DNA from: Zancudomyces culisetae
Taxonomy: Eukaryota > Kickxellomycota > Harpellomycetes > Harpellales > Legeriomycetaceae
Reading direction: 5' to 3'
Length of the DNA: 46,420 bases
Assembly (NCBI GenBank): GCA_001969505.1
Contig: LSSK01001872.1
Coordinates: 1 to 46,420 of the forward strand
Positions within the stretch are counted from its first letter, which is position 1. Every line of letters begins with the position of its first letter. Of the stretch, positions 1 to 10,652 are shown one piece after another. Under the pieces are notes generated by a model, which saw only the letters and a program-made list of their open reading frames with translations, searched no databases and was not told the DNA's origin. A program made the position numbers and the translations under genes.

Positions 1-30
1 CAAAACAATCACTAAAGCTATTACAAAAAT

Positions 31-1023
31 ATGTTAAGAAGACAGGCATTTGCACGGTTTAATTGTATCATAACACCAAAAGCTATCACAGGATCAAAAT
101 ATTCGACAGTAAGCGGCAGTGATGTAGCACGCACTAAGGTGCCATTTAAAAACATCACTATCTTTGGCTCGGGAATGATGGGTTCGGGAATAGCCCAGGT
201 GTCAGCTGCGAGCGAGTATCACGTAAACTTGGTAGATTTGAACAAGGGGGCCCTAGATAGGTCTCAAAAATACATCCTAAGTTCTCTGAAGCGTATTGCA
301 AGAAAAAAAACAACTGATGAGCGTATGCAAACAAAGTATATTGACGAGGTGTTATCAAGAATAAACTTTACTACGGAAAGCGAACACGCTGTGGCATCAT
401 CTGATATGGTTATTGAGGCAGTGGTAGAAAACATAGAAATCAAACAAAACCTCTTCAAGTCTTTAGATCCGGTGGCATCCCCTCAAACTCTTTTTGTTAG
501 CAATACCAGCTCATTGAAAATTAAAGATATATTCAGAGATGTCTCCGAAAAAAGAAAAGAACGAATAGGGGGTCTGCATTTTTTTAACCCTGTACCACAA
601 ATGAAGCTTCTAGAGGTCATAAAGACCGACACCACCAAGCAAGAGGTGTTTGATACTCTTTTTAACTACGGTGTATCTGTAGGGAAAGTTTGTGTGGTTT
701 GTAAAGACATGCCTGGGTTTATAGTCAACCGACTACTCGTACCATACATGCTTGAAGCCGTCAAAATGCTGGAACGTGGTGATGCCTCTGCCAAAGACAT
801 TGATATCGCAATGAAGTACGGTGCTGGATACCCTATGGGTCCCTTTGAACTTTTGGATTATGTTGGCTTGGATACCACTTATTTTGTAGCAAAGGGTTGG
901 TACGAAGATAGCGAAATACAAAAGATGGAGTTGGTAAAGCCTCCTTCAGTTTTGAAGAAGCTTGTTGAAGCAGGAAACCTTGGAATTAAAAGCGGCAAAG
1001 GATTTTACGAGCATAGGAAGTGA
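31..1023 (+). CDS. 3-hydroxyacyl-CoA dehydrogenase, mitochondrial
   Basis: Single-exon 330-residue protein. It oxidises L-3-hydroxyacyl-CoA to 3-ketoacyl-CoA with NAD+ (beta-oxidation or the related hydroxybutyryl-CoA reaction). Seen: a Rossmann fold opening with GSGMMG at residues 46-51, the SNTSS segment near 157-161, and the family catalytic pair His183 (GLHFFNP) and Glu195 (LLEVI), followed by DMPGFIVNR and the helical C-terminal domain with GYPMGPFELLDYVG. The length fits the family (about 300 residues plus a leader). The first about 35 residues are basic, hydroxylated and lack acidic residues until Asp31, which looks like a mitochondrial presequence; there is no C-terminal peroxisomal signal (the end is EHRK). 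The start is the first ATG. It ends 627 bases before the convergent ZMAT2 gene. Confidence 0.93.
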   Translation: MLRRQAFARFNCIITPKAITGSKYSTVSGSDVARTKVPFKNITIFGSGMMGSGIAQVSAASEYHVNLVDLNKGALDRSQKYILSSLKRIARKKTTDERMQTKYIDEVLSRINFTTESEHAVASSDMVIEAVVENIEIKQNLFKSLDPVASPQTLFVSNTSSLKIKDIFRDVSEKRKERIGGLHFFNPVPQMKLLEVIKTDTTKQEVFDTLFNYGVSVGKVCVVCKDMPGFIVNRLLVPYMLEAVKMLERGDASAKDIDIAMKYGAGYPMGPFELLDYVGLDTTYFVAKGWYEDSEIQKMELVKPPSVLKKLVEAGNLGIKSGKGFYEHRK

Positions 1024-1650
1024 AGTGGATGGCTATTCTACTTTTATTTTAATGATATCGCCTCAAGAACCCTTTTTACAAATAAATATAAACTTTTATA
1101 CTGATGATAGCGTATTACTACATGTGGGAAATTGTATTAGCTGAATAGTAAAAAATAGCCTGAACAATTAATAAAGAACGGTCTATTTAATACAGATAAG
1201 TTCATATAGTTTCAGTACAGGCTCTGAATACGAGCTGACTGGGTGGGTGCTGAAGTGTGAAACTGGGTGCAGCTTGTGAATCAGATGGATGGTGATGTAT
1301 CGCGATAAAAAACTCTAACTAATATTATAAAAAATACAAAAAATGTCGCTACAGATCCCCGCAAGTGGTCTTCTAGGCAGATATACAGCGTATATGCAAA
1401 AAATTATATTCATAGACCTGTAAAATTTATCAAGCTTCGCACTCTTGGTTTCTCCTTTCAGTTTAAACTAGACGACCAAATGGTAGCACAGTACCTCTAA
1501 TCCTTTTTTGTAGACCCAAAAGAGTTGAACCTATTTTTTTGTACACGCAAAATATTGGGTATAAGTACCGTTTTTTTTTCCAGATCATAACTAGATAAAA
1601 TCGGCCTAGATGACAAAAAAACAAAAACAAAACAACCAGATCAGGATATC
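1024..1650. other. intergenic, shared 3' side of two convergent genes
   Basis: AT-rich spacer between the 3' ends of the dehydrogenase (+) and the ZMAT2-like gene (-). It holds several T runs and AATAAA-like strings suitable for polyadenylation on both strands. A slightly GC-richer patch at about 1215-1310 has no open frame of note. No RNA gene was recognised. Confidence 0.5.
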
Positions 1651-2250
1651 TTACCCCATTAGACTTGCAAATTCAGGATTCTGATATTCCTCGAGCTCCT
1701 CACGTTCTTTCAACTTTTTCTCTTTTTGTTTTTCGCGCTTTTTCAGGTTGTGATCTACTCTTTTTCTCTTCAATTCGCTAACACGTTCCTCAAAGTCATA
1801 TTCACCCTTCGTGCTGCTGTCTTCAATCTTGCTCTTTAGTTTTGCAAGTTTCTCCTTCACGTCATCCAAAGTATCCCTCTTTATTTTCAATGACATGTTC
1901 ATGTTTTGATGATGCTTCTTACCATTAATATGATCCAAGTAGCCAATGCTGTCCTTGATTGTGCAATCACAAACTTTGCAGTAGAATCCTGGCTGTTGGG
2001 AAGACCCGCTTGACGTGTAAACAAGCTGAGTTTTCCCAAGCATCCCCGTAAGATTCACTTTGCCTGATCTGGACTGTAGAGGTGCCAGCGGCGCAGCCTT
2101 TTCCTGCTTCTTTGCATTGTCCCCTTTTGGCTTTCCATCTGGACCGACCTCTTTGAGTTTTTTTGCTCGTTCTCTAGCCTTTTTTTCAAACTCTTCTTTA
2201 TCCCAGGTCCTTCTATGTGCTGTATCGGTTGCGGTGCTCTTACTATTCAT
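1651..2250 (-). CDS. Snu23/ZMAT2-type U4/U6.U5 snRNP zinc finger protein
   Basis: A 199-residue single-exon protein of the Snu23/ZMAT2 family, a nuclear component of the spliceosomal B complex and tri-snRNP. Seen: N-terminal RRTWDKEEFEKKA, the LGKTQLV segment near 71-77, then a matrin-type C2H2 finger with Cys91, Cys94, His107 and His113 (YCKVCDC and LDHINGKKH), then a long basic coiled-coil tail containing YDFEERV. All of these occur in the same order in human ZMAT2. The open frame extends upstream to 2514, but that extension is hydrophobic, T/A-rich and unlike the family, so the start is placed at the ATG at 2250, where homology begins. It is transcribed divergently from the epimerase gene. 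Confidence 0.92.
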   Translation of the reverse strand: MNSKSTATDTAHRRTWDKEEFEKKARERAKKLKEVGPDGKPKGDNAKKQEKAAPLAPLQSRSGKVNLTGMLGKTQLVYTSSGSSQQPGFYCKVCDCTIKDSIGYLDHINGKKHHQNMNMSLKIKRDTLDDVKEKLAKLKSKIEDSSTKGEYDFEERVSELKRKRVDHNLKKREKQKEKKLKEREELEEYQNPEFASLMG

Positions 2251-2658
2251 ATCTGAATTCTGAATCTCGACAAAGGATTGATCGTTATTTGTCAAGTGTA
2301 AGTACTTTTTTAATATATTTGTTAAACCCAAAAAACACAATAATTTGACAATTTTTTTTAATGGTTTTCTAGGGCAAACTGTTTGGATTGGATTTCCACC
2401 AAGCTTTTTGCGCTGGTCAAAATTAACGATTCTGATTTGCGAATTGGTTAAATTAAATGAGTTAATAGCGGGTGAGTATATTAGTAACAAGAAACACAAT
2501 TGAAAAAATTCCAATAACCATAAATAAGCTTTTCAAGCGTACTACTCAAAGTTGCAATAATAACCAAAACATACAAAACTTGGATTGCTTATCCCATTCA
2601 TTCCATTATCATTGAAATATAATTCACTTCAGAATACAAACACTAAAGGGAGATAAAA
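2251..2658. promoter_or_regulatory. divergent promoter region, ZMAT2-like / epimerase
   Basis: This 408-base AT-rich spacer separates two divergently transcribed start codons, so both promoters must lie here. The minus-strand frame stays open through much of it without any protein similarity. No specific transcription factor site is asserted. Confidence 0.4.
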
Positions 2659-3741
2659 ATGAAAGACCTCGTAAATACAATCACTGACAAGGATGGAAAT
2701 GTAGTAAAAGTTTCCATGACCAATAATGAGGGTTCATCAGTAACAATTCACACATACGGCGCAACCATAATATCCTGGATTTGTAAAGGAGAAGAGCAGC
2801 TATTTTTGAGCAAGAAGGCCGTATTGGATGGAACAAAGGCGATCAGGGGAGGAATACCAGTTGTTTTCCCACAGTTTGGACCCGGCGCATTACCACAACA
2901 CGGATTCGCTCGCACCACCGTCTGGGAGTTCTTGGGGTACAAAGTGTGTCAAAGTGGAATAAGAGTAAAGTTTTTGCTCAAACACAATGCCAATACGTTA
3001 AGCACACCATGGGGATACAAGTTCAAGCTATACTACACAATTGAACTAACAAAAAATAGCTTGGAACTAACACTCGAGTGTACAAATTTGGATGACGTTC
3101 CATTAGAATACACCACACTTTTGCATACATATTTCCGTGCAGATATAGACCAAACGAAGGTACACGGACTCGAGGGGCTCAAGTATAATGATATGGTGGC
3201 AAAGAGCAGCGATTCCGTTGAAACTGGAAAAATACTCACAATCAGCGAAAGAATCGACAGATCCTACAAAAATACACCAGAGATCGTCAAGGTAGAAGTA
3301 GGAAACGGCCGCAAGATTGAGATCAAAAGCAACAACTTTAAAGATACAGGTATGTACATTTACGCCCCTTTCTCAGCTTTTTTGCCCGTATGGGAGAAAA
3401 TAGAAATGCTGTATAGAACTTTGTTACATTGAAGAGTAAATACAAATTTATCCATTATAGTTGTGTGGAATCCATGGAGTGAGCTAGCAAAGGGAATGGC
3501 TGACTTGGGCGATGAGGAGGTAAGTTTGCACGAAATGCTATTGTACCACTAGAAAAAGTGGCGTGATCATGGCTTGGTGTGGTTTAGATGTAGATAACAA
3601 TTATTCATAATTGGAAATTATGTGATAAAATAGTACAAGCAAATGGTTTGTGTCGAATCAGGAACTGTGATAACTCCAGTTCACCTTGAGCCGCAACAAA
3701 CGTGGACAGCATCGATATCTATCTCTTCTAGTAATATGTGA
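2659..3741 (+). CDS. glucose-6-phosphate 1-epimerase (YMR099C family)
   Basis: Three exons: 2659-3349, 3461-3519 and 3634-3741; 285 residues. A cytosolic enzyme interconverting the alpha and beta anomers of hexose 6-phosphates. Seen: the galactose-mutarotase fold with GATIISW near 34-40, RGGIPVVFPQFG near 63-74, His81 (PQHGFAR), His156 (LLHTYF) and Glu258 (VCVES). These match the catalytic His, substrate His and catalytic Glu positions of the yeast protein. Intron 1 (GTATGT...TTATAG) joins DT to VVWNPW; intron 2 (GTAAGT...AATAG) joins GDEE to YKQMVC. Both joins restore the family sequence in frame, and reading through intron 1 would give an unrelated tail and an early stop. Confidence 0.92.
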
Positions 3742-4005
3742 TCCCGATAGCCGTGTTTACATTTACATCCAGCGAATTCTTTGTTCATTTTTTTACGCTT
3801 GAGAAGCTTTAAACCTTGATTTTGAAAAAAAAAACTTGTTTTTTTTATTATAAAAAGATCTAATAACAGTTCTATGTTTGTTGGTTAATCAGTACTCTTA
3901 CTCTAACTCTGAAATGGTGAGACAATATGCGATTGTTTTTGTAGGCTGGAAATACACGAAAAAGAAAAGTGTAAGATGAAAAATGAAAGGTGAAAAACCA
4001 GCTTC

Positions 4006-5016
4006 TTAGATGGAGCGTCCCTCTCTAGAATTTACTCCTAAATCGTTGTTTTCATTCACTAGCATATCTTCAGAGCTAACAGACTTGTTAGAGCTGTTTT
4101 TCCACAATCCTTCTAAATCATACGATTCGCGGGCCTCCTTAGTCATAATATGCACAATGACCGACCCAAAATCTAAGGCCAACCAGTCATTACTATCCCA
4201 TCCATCCGCTCTTGTTTCGTAGTTTGCGAGACCTGGATCGGTCTTTTTAAGCAGCGACTTAACATTGGTCAGCAGCTCCTGAGCAATTGCCTTCATATGA
4301 CTCACGCTATTTGCTTCTGCTATGATCATTTTATCCGTCCACTCACATCTTTGAGCTACATCAATCAGAGCTACATGGCCAGAGTTTTCCTCTAACGTTT
4401 TTAATATGACCGATAGAATCGTACTTTGGTCATACTTTGAAAACAGAATTTGAACTTTATCTTTATTGACTGAATTTGATTCTTCATACTTTCGTTTCCA
4501 CAAAGGCGTAGATTCATCCTGGCTTTCGAACTCGGGGACCAGGAAGGATTTTCCAATATACCAATCCTGATCTGCCTGCTCAAGCTCAAGCTCGGCCAGA
4601 TCTCCATTATTCTCACCCAATTCATCATTATTTTTTGCACTACTTTCCAGAACATTTTCAGGGTATAGCTCAGGGTATAACTCTTTGACAATATATTCGT
4701 TTTCTTCAGCTATTTCTTCGGAGTCAACCTTGGTCGTTTCTAAATCTGTAGTGTCTTTTGCGGCCGAGATCAAATCGTCCTTCTCTACGTTTTTGGTATC
4801 TGATTCGTTCTTTATTGTTGAAAAAAACAATTTCGATGTTGTATTTTCCATAGTTTTATTAGTACATGTCGAATTTCGGTAAGTCGAGATACGAGCTGCC
4901 TGGGAAAAGGCTTTGGAATTGGTACGGATTCCAAAACCTGAAAGCCAAATTTTGTTCCTTGCCCCAAGAAATTGTCTTAGCTTTGTTGGATTCATTGTAT
5001 TATTACTGCAAAGCAC
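4006..5016 (-). CDS. RsfS/Iojap-domain mitochondrial ribosome factor (MALSU1/Atp25-N like)
   Basis: Single-exon protein of 336 residues. The C-terminal part (about 200-310) is an RsfS/Iojap domain: a helix with a GHVALIDVAQRCEWTDKMI segment, HMKAIAQELL, and the closing WLALDFGSVIVHIM block. In this family the domain binds ribosomal protein uL14 and prevents premature subunit joining or assists large-subunit assembly. The N-terminus is basic and Ser/Asn-rich without acidic residues for about 50 positions, as in a mitochondrial presequence; the second ATG (residue 8, at 4995) gives an equally good leader. The middle (about 60-190) is acidic and low complexity. Unlike yeast Atp25 there is no long C-terminal helical domain, so MALSU1-type function is more likely. 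Confidence 0.85.
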   Translation of the reverse strand: MLCSNNTMNPTKLRQFLGARNKIWLSGFGIRTNSKAFSQAARISTYRNSTCTNKTMENTTSKLFFSTIKNESDTKNVEKDDLISAAKDTTDLETTKVDSEEIAEENEYIVKELYPELYPENVLESSAKNNDELGENNGDLAELELEQADQDWYIGKSFLVPEFESQDESTPLWKRKYEESNSVNKDKVQILFSKYDQSTILSVILKTLEENSGHVALIDVAQRCEWTDKMIIAEANSVSHMKAIAQELLTNVKSLLKKTDPGLANYETRADGWDSNDWLALDFGSVIVHIMTKEARESYDLEGLWKNSSNKSVSSEDMLVNENNDLGVNSREGRSI

Positions 5017-5805
5017 CGTTTTTGTATCTGTTGTATCTAACTAGTTTTATTATGCAGAGAAACGATACCCATTTTAAATCAGTTTACTCCACTATTCCAT
5101 AGCTTTTACACAAAAAATTTTTTTTTGAGTTGCCGAGAAATGATTCGAAATTTTTTAATAATTATATAACGATTTTTACGTAAAACATGCAATTCCTGAA
5201 TATATTCATGCTGTTCCATCTATTACCATTCTACTACCAAGTTATGCAAGGCAACTAAAGAAGCGTATAATGGTTAATAGACACGTGGAAACCATCAACA
5301 TTTGCAACTCGTTTCCATCATCGGGCTTCAACAGCAGAGTTTCACCAGTCCTATAAAGCATTTGTTTCCAGTAACAGGAGTTATTCACCAGATTTGACCC
5401 CGTCTCTGCTGCCAGTCAGCAGCACCTGTTTTGTTCAATCTCAGTTTGCTTTCTTGCAAAGTAATTCATGTAAATTTTCAGAGTGCAACTAGAACCAATT
5501 CCAGGTTCAATTAAAATCATAAAGCAATTAATAAAAAAAGACTGAGAATTGAAAGAATGGTTGGTTGGCTGGTAAATCTATAATTTTTGATGGTGGTTGG
5601 AATTTCTAAAATGCGGCGTATAGTTATTCAAAACACAGTTACCTAGCTTGTACTTATTTCTTATATTCCCCTCTATACACATCCAATATAAGAAAAACCC
5701 CTAAATAGATCAAGTAGCATCAAACTTTGCTTTAAAGTAGGGAAAAGAATTAAACTAGAATATATATCAGCTAAAACCCAGTTTCTTCGGAATTCCACAC
5801 ATTAA
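5017..5805. other. intergenic with divergent promoters
   Basis: Upstream of both the RsfS-like gene (-) and the DUF2470-like gene (+). A less AT-rich patch at about 5260-5470 contains a CACGTG palindrome near 5281 and short open stretches in changing frames, but no convincing protein. The remainder is AT-rich. Confidence 0.4.
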
Positions 5806-6692
5806 ATGTCTAACATTAGAAATAGGAAAGCTCAACAGCAGAAAAAGAGCGATCCCCTCGAAGCTCAAAAAGATACACTAATCAAGGATCTAAATTTTAA
5901 AAAATCACGGGCTTTGGTACACCTGGCCACACACTTTGGTAAAAGAAAGAATGTATTAAACGCACACGTTACAGATCTCGATAGCGATGGGTTTGATTTG
6001 GTATGGGAGTACGAAGATGAGAAGAACGATACTGGCGATGTGTCAAAGGAGGACATGCGATTTGCGTTTTATAAGCAGGCATACTCTGTCAACAGCTTTT
6101 TAAAGTCCTTTTCAGAGCTAGTCGAAGAAAGCGAGAAGGAGCTTGGTGTAAGTTTTTTTGACCCATTTATGCTATTCTTGTGCAAATTAATCTAATATCG
6201 ACGCTGTATGGCTGCTATTTGTCAAGCGTATGTGTATCTGTATTTATTTTTTTATGTTTATGTTACAAATTACTCATCTATATTTATTGTTTATAGATAC
6301 TGCCAGAAAATGCCACAACTGAAAAAGATCTTTTGAAGCCCCTTTTTGCGTTTGATTACCCCAATCTAAAAAACGCAATCATCACATCACTGCTGATGTC
6401 GCTTAATGTTTACCTGGTGTTTGGCCCAAACTCCAGCACCTTTGCCAAAACAGTGCTTAAATTTATACCACTAAGTTTTCTGCAAAGCTCGTTTAAATTT
6501 TTGGTCGTGGTACATGTCTTAGAGGCATTTTTTGCAGCTCTAGTCTGTAAACTGCTGCATGGTTTTATTCCCGATGAAATCACTCTTGGTGATGGTATCA
6601 AGTGGACTGTGGGTACTCTCCTGTTGGGCGTAAATTGTCTTGTACCTTTGCTAAAGAAGGTACAGCGAGAACTAATTAGGAAGGCACAATAG
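5806..6692 (+). CDS. DUF2470-like domain membrane protein
   Basis: Two exons, 5806-6147 and 6297-6692; 245 residues. The intron (GTAAGT to TTATAG) joins EELG-type residues to ILPENATTEKDL in phase 0. The soluble N-terminal half has a HLATHFGKRKN segment followed by VTDLDSDGFDLVW, the pattern of DUF2470 (the HugZ C-terminal-like domain). The C-terminal half has three to four hydrophobic segments around NVYLVFGP, FKFLVVVHVLEAFFAALVC and GTLLLGVNCLVPLL, resembling the DUF4499/TMEM254-type membrane module fused to this domain in other fungi. No catalytic residue is recognised and the biochemical role is unknown. The gene structure is firm; the family names are from memory. Confidence 0.75.
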
Positions 6693-7663
6693 GGACTTAT
6701 TTAATTAGCCCCATTTCATTTCAATTCAGTACATTTTACTCGATTTTGAACCATTTACTATTACTGTTTAGTTTTGACACACCACTTATATCACATTAGG
6801 TATTAAATGCATCTATCTACACTTTTAATTCTTTAGTCTTGCCCACAAATAAGTTTTCTTTACTATTCACAACGAACTCATTATATTTTCTAAAAGTGCA
6901 TCCGACGTTGAGCTGCGCTAATCCAGTACTAGCGTCGAAGGTGCAGTCAAGGTACAATCAACTAGCGTGCCAAGGTGTTTTGCATTTAACAGTGTTTCTT
7001 TTCCTCTTGGCTCAAGCGCCAAAGTTTAATGCCTGTCTCACGTGAACAGTTTACAAATTGAGTAAAACACTTATGCTCTAATATTAGACCAATACTGTAG
7101 CTACAGAAACATCGGCTTTATTTCAGGGGGAGTTTCAGACCAATTAGCCAGCTGAAGTTGATGCAAAACACTCGAGAATATTTGGCAAATTTGGCCTCCA
7201 TCCCTCCAATCTCTGATTAATTTTCTGCATTTTTATTTATTTCATTTGGTTTTTTTTTTCAGTAATTACAGAAATATTAAACGTGAAAAATCGCGTAAAC
7301 AACACACAAAAAGTTTAAAGTGATGGAAATAATCAGAGCAGCTAAGCTAATTACCAAAAAATACAATAATAGTGGTATAGAGTAAACCAAACCAAACCAA
7401 ACCAAACCAAACCGAACAAATTCAATTCAATTCAAACCAAACCAAACAAATTTCGAAGCGTTTAAGCATAATAGTCAATGCGGACGAGCTGATCAAGGCC
7501 ACGCTTCTAGATTTGGTACACTTTTATCCCATTAATAACAAACCATTTGTAAAAAAAACAAGAAATACGAAAAATAATCTCCCCAGAAAAAAGTGGGAAT
7601 CAAGTATTCGAAAGCAGCACAGTCTTTTTTAAACCCATTTTACAGGGCGAAAGGGTAACAGAA
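6693..7663. other. intergenic region with low-complexity repeats
   Basis: No convincing coding sequence. A GC-richer patch at about 6900-7045 gives only a short non-ATG frame. A pentamer repeat block lies at 7384-7449 (separate entry). The last part is presumably promoter and 5' UTR of the TMEM184-like gene. Confidence 0.4.
7384..7449. repeat. CCAAA pentamer tandem repeat
   Basis: About six uninterrupted AACCA/CCAAA units, one CCGAAC variant, three TTCAA units and two more CCAAA units. It is a simple microsatellite in the upstream region of the TMEM184-like gene. No spacer-repeat structure is present. Confidence 0.85.
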
Positions 7664-10027
7664 ATGACGAATAACAGTTATATTTTGCTTCTGTGTTGGG
7701 TAGGGGCATGGTCGGCAACAATATTGTCTTTTTTCTCTATCCTGTTACATTTGAAAAACTACTCCATGCCGGTAAGTGCAAATTTCTTCATTTTGCTCAG
7801 GTTTGTAACTGTCAAGTAATGCCTATACTAGACAGTATTGAAGTCTAGCTTTTGCCTTAGTATCTTTGAAAAACACCTCTAGTTCCTTTTGTCAATTATA
7901 TAAATGATATTTTTTTAGAATCTACAACGTTGGGTCATACGGATAATGTTAATGTAAGTACCATTTGAACATCGACGCCGTTTAAATGGTCTAAACAGGC
8001 ACCAGAAAAAAACTGAATATATTTAAAAATGTACACAATAGGGTGCCCATATACTCGCTGTGTGCATGGTACAGTATCGAGTACCCAGCGCTTTTGCACT
8101 TTTTTGAAACTATAAAAGATATATATGAGGTAACTATTTTTGATAGTTTTTCAACAATTGCAGTATTAGTGTAGTACCGGGAATATGAATATTTGTATTC
8201 TGAATGAGTGACACAGATACATCATTGGAGATATTCTTTTAAAGGTTAATTATACATACTTAGGCCTTTGTCATTTATTGCTTTGTAAGTTTGCTAATGG
8301 GATACATGGGAGGCGAACGAGCATTTTTGGTTCTCATGCACAAACGACCACCAACAAGACTAACATGGCCTGCTTCATTGTGGAAGAGCGAATTGGACAT
8401 GAGCGACCCGTACGATTATCTCAGTATCAAACGAGGAATACTGCAGTATGTAATAGTAAAACCCATGCTGTCATTGTTGACAGTTATTTTCTTGGCGCTA
8501 GGTCTCTACAACGAGAATAACTTTAGTGTGTTTGATGGGTATTTTTGGATCCAATTGATTTATAATGTGAGCATTTCCATCTCCCTGTTTGCGCTGTCAG
8601 TTATGTATTTTGCACTTGCAAAAGACCTGGTAAAATGGAGGTAAGTAGATCTTATTTCATATACTTCACACTTTTCTCTATCATCAATGCTACGTTTCTA
8701 CGTCTTTCTAAATTTTTACCATCCCGCAAATCATCGAGACAAGTTGGGGTTCAAACAAGATGAGATCGTTTCAAACAAATGATATAATTGGTGTAACATA
8801 TTTTGGATACATTTTAGGCCGCTGCCAAAGTTTCTATGTGTAAAAGCAATAGTATTTTTCTCGTACTGGCAAGGGTTGTTATTTTCCATAATCCTGAATT
8901 TGGGCTTTTACAAGAGTCCAGACCAGACAGGCTCTGGGGAAATGGCGGCATATTTACAAAATGCATTGATATGCATTGAAATGTTTGTGGCAGCAATTGG
9001 ACACTACACGTATTTCTCGCATGTTGAGTACAGACCCAAAAACAAGAAAATATCTGCGAGGGCAAGGCTCTATCATGCAATCCGAGATGCATTTGGGCTA
9101 AAAGATGTATTATTTGATGCCAGAGAAGCATGGAGCGGCAAAACGTATACGTACAGTCATTTTGATCCCAAAATTCAAGTATCACAACTCGATAATTTGG
9201 TTCCTGTGCAGGTGAATATTGACGATACTCGTTGTACGGCGAGTGGCCATAGAGGCTTGCTTGGTACAGGAAAAAATAGGCCTCTTTTAAAAAAAATTAG
9301 TGTGTTCAACAGAAACAAAGGTAATGAGGACCCATCAAAAAAGCCTTTGCTTCCAGCGTTCAAAGAGCCAGATTCACGCCTGGCACACGCACCCGAATCT
9401 ATAGCTGCAGCTGGCACCACGGCAGCTTCTTCCGAATACGATATAGACTCAGCAAACTCTGAAATGAATGACAACAAACTCGACACACCTCAACATTATC
9501 TATCGACAGACACTAGAGAACAGGATCGTCATTATGTCCGACAGAAGCGTGTAAAGGCTGGAATGCGCTACACCGCTGGTGGAAAGCAAACTTACTGGGT
9601 AGAGGACCCAGGAAGGGAAACTAGCTCTGAAGGGATCTCAAGACAGACAGCTGCAACTAATCATTCAAAAACTGGTGTCTCAAACCACGCACCATTCGCA
9701 AGCAGGAACACTGAATTTGGAGATAGGCAAGTTAGAGGCGGGCTGGATCGGGGAAAGAGTGTGGAAGCAAATGAAGGAGCCGAATCTGATGAGGCTGCAT
9801 CTTTCTCTTCGGCTGTTGTCTTCAAAAAAGGTGATACAGGCCTTGATATCGATTCTGAACTGGATCTTGACTTTGAATCCGAGGCTTTTGGAGCTGATGG
9901 TGCATTTAGAGGCGATATTGAAAAGCTATATATGGAGTCTAGAAAATTCGGCAACGATCCTAACTATCCTGTAATCGCATTAGACAGTAGGTTGGGTTAT
10001 ACCGCAATTCCTTCTTTTCACAGCTAA
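7664..10027 (+). CDS. TMEM184/OST-alpha-like (DUF300) seven-helix membrane protein
   Basis: Five exons: 7664-7771, 7919-7953, 8042-8129, 8264-8640 and 8818-10027; 605 residues. Splicing in phases 0, 2, 0 and 2 yields a continuous family sequence: RWVIRIMLMVPIYS, FETIKDIYEAFVIY, LMGYMGGER and KPMLSLLTV, then FSYWQG and the last helices around AALQ-type ALICIEMFVAAIGH. Members are seven-helix proteins of the endomembrane or plasma membrane related to the organic solute transporter alpha subunit; the fungal function is not established. The helical core ends near residue 270. A long Ser/Asp-rich, probably cytoplasmic and disordered tail of more than 300 residues follows. Exon 2 is only 35 bases, so ORF-based annotation would miss the first three exons. 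Confidence 0.9.
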
Positions 10028-10652
10028 GATTTTCCGAAGATATAGTATTGACTTATACCTGGGTTTAGACTGCTCAGTTGTTAGCCCCGCTCCCCGCACC
10101 CACTCTATTCACACATGTACTTGCATGTCCATCACTCATTCCAATATCTTTTTCCTCCTTATTACCAATTTTTTCACCTATCACTAATTCTGTCCGTTTT
10201 TATTCTCTAGGATTCTTTCTGTGTTATAGTACTAGCTCACTCTCTGCTTTATTTTCCTATCCTTATACAATATAGACTACATTTACTTTTTATTTTCATT
10301 TGATATTTGATTTACTATTGTGTTATTTGGTGCGAATTGTTAACATTTAATGATCAAAACTGTTTCATTAATCTCAGAAAACGTGACTGATTCGTTATTG
10401 TAAATTGAATTACCAACAATTTATGTTTCACAGTGCCCTTAACAAAGGTAAATAAAACCACCTATGAAAAATGGCATATAAATACTAACAGGTTACTTTA
10501 GACTTTTCTATTTTCGTTCTCCCTCCCTTCAGCTTTTTGTAGGTTTACAAGAAATATATTTTGAATTGAGTACTTTTCAAGACTAGAAATATATACTACA
10601 CTAAATAAATAAACAGAGAAAAGAGAAAAGAGAAAAGAGAAAAGCGGATAAA
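10028..10652. other. intergenic; 3' UTR and APEH promoter
   Basis: C/T-rich tract after the stop of the TMEM184-like gene, then AT-rich DNA with AATAAA-type strings near 10450 and 10602. A heptamer repeat abuts the next start codon (separate entry). No gene seen. Confidence 0.4.
10616..10643 (+). repeat. GAGAAAA heptamer x4 next to a start codon
   Basis: Four perfect copies of GAGAAAA, ending nine bases before the ATG at 10653. The position indicates the 5' leader of the acylaminoacyl peptidase mRNA: a pure-purine tract directly upstream of the start. Confidence 0.85.

Noticed and set aside
2251-2514. N-terminal extension of the ZMAT2-like frame
   Set aside because: Hydrophobic and AT-driven sequence with no family match; homology starts exactly at the internal ATG at 2250.
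4401-4691. Overlapping minus frame of 96 codons inside the RsfS-like gene
   Set aside because: It lies in another frame of a well-supported gene and has no independent features.
6839-7045. Plus frame of 68 codons
   Set aside because: No ATG at the start, no recognisable domain, and located in simple intergenic DNA.
7384-7449. Possible CRISPR-like or regulatory repeat array
   Set aside because: Pure pentamer microsatellite without spacers; no such system is expected in a eukaryotic nuclear genome.
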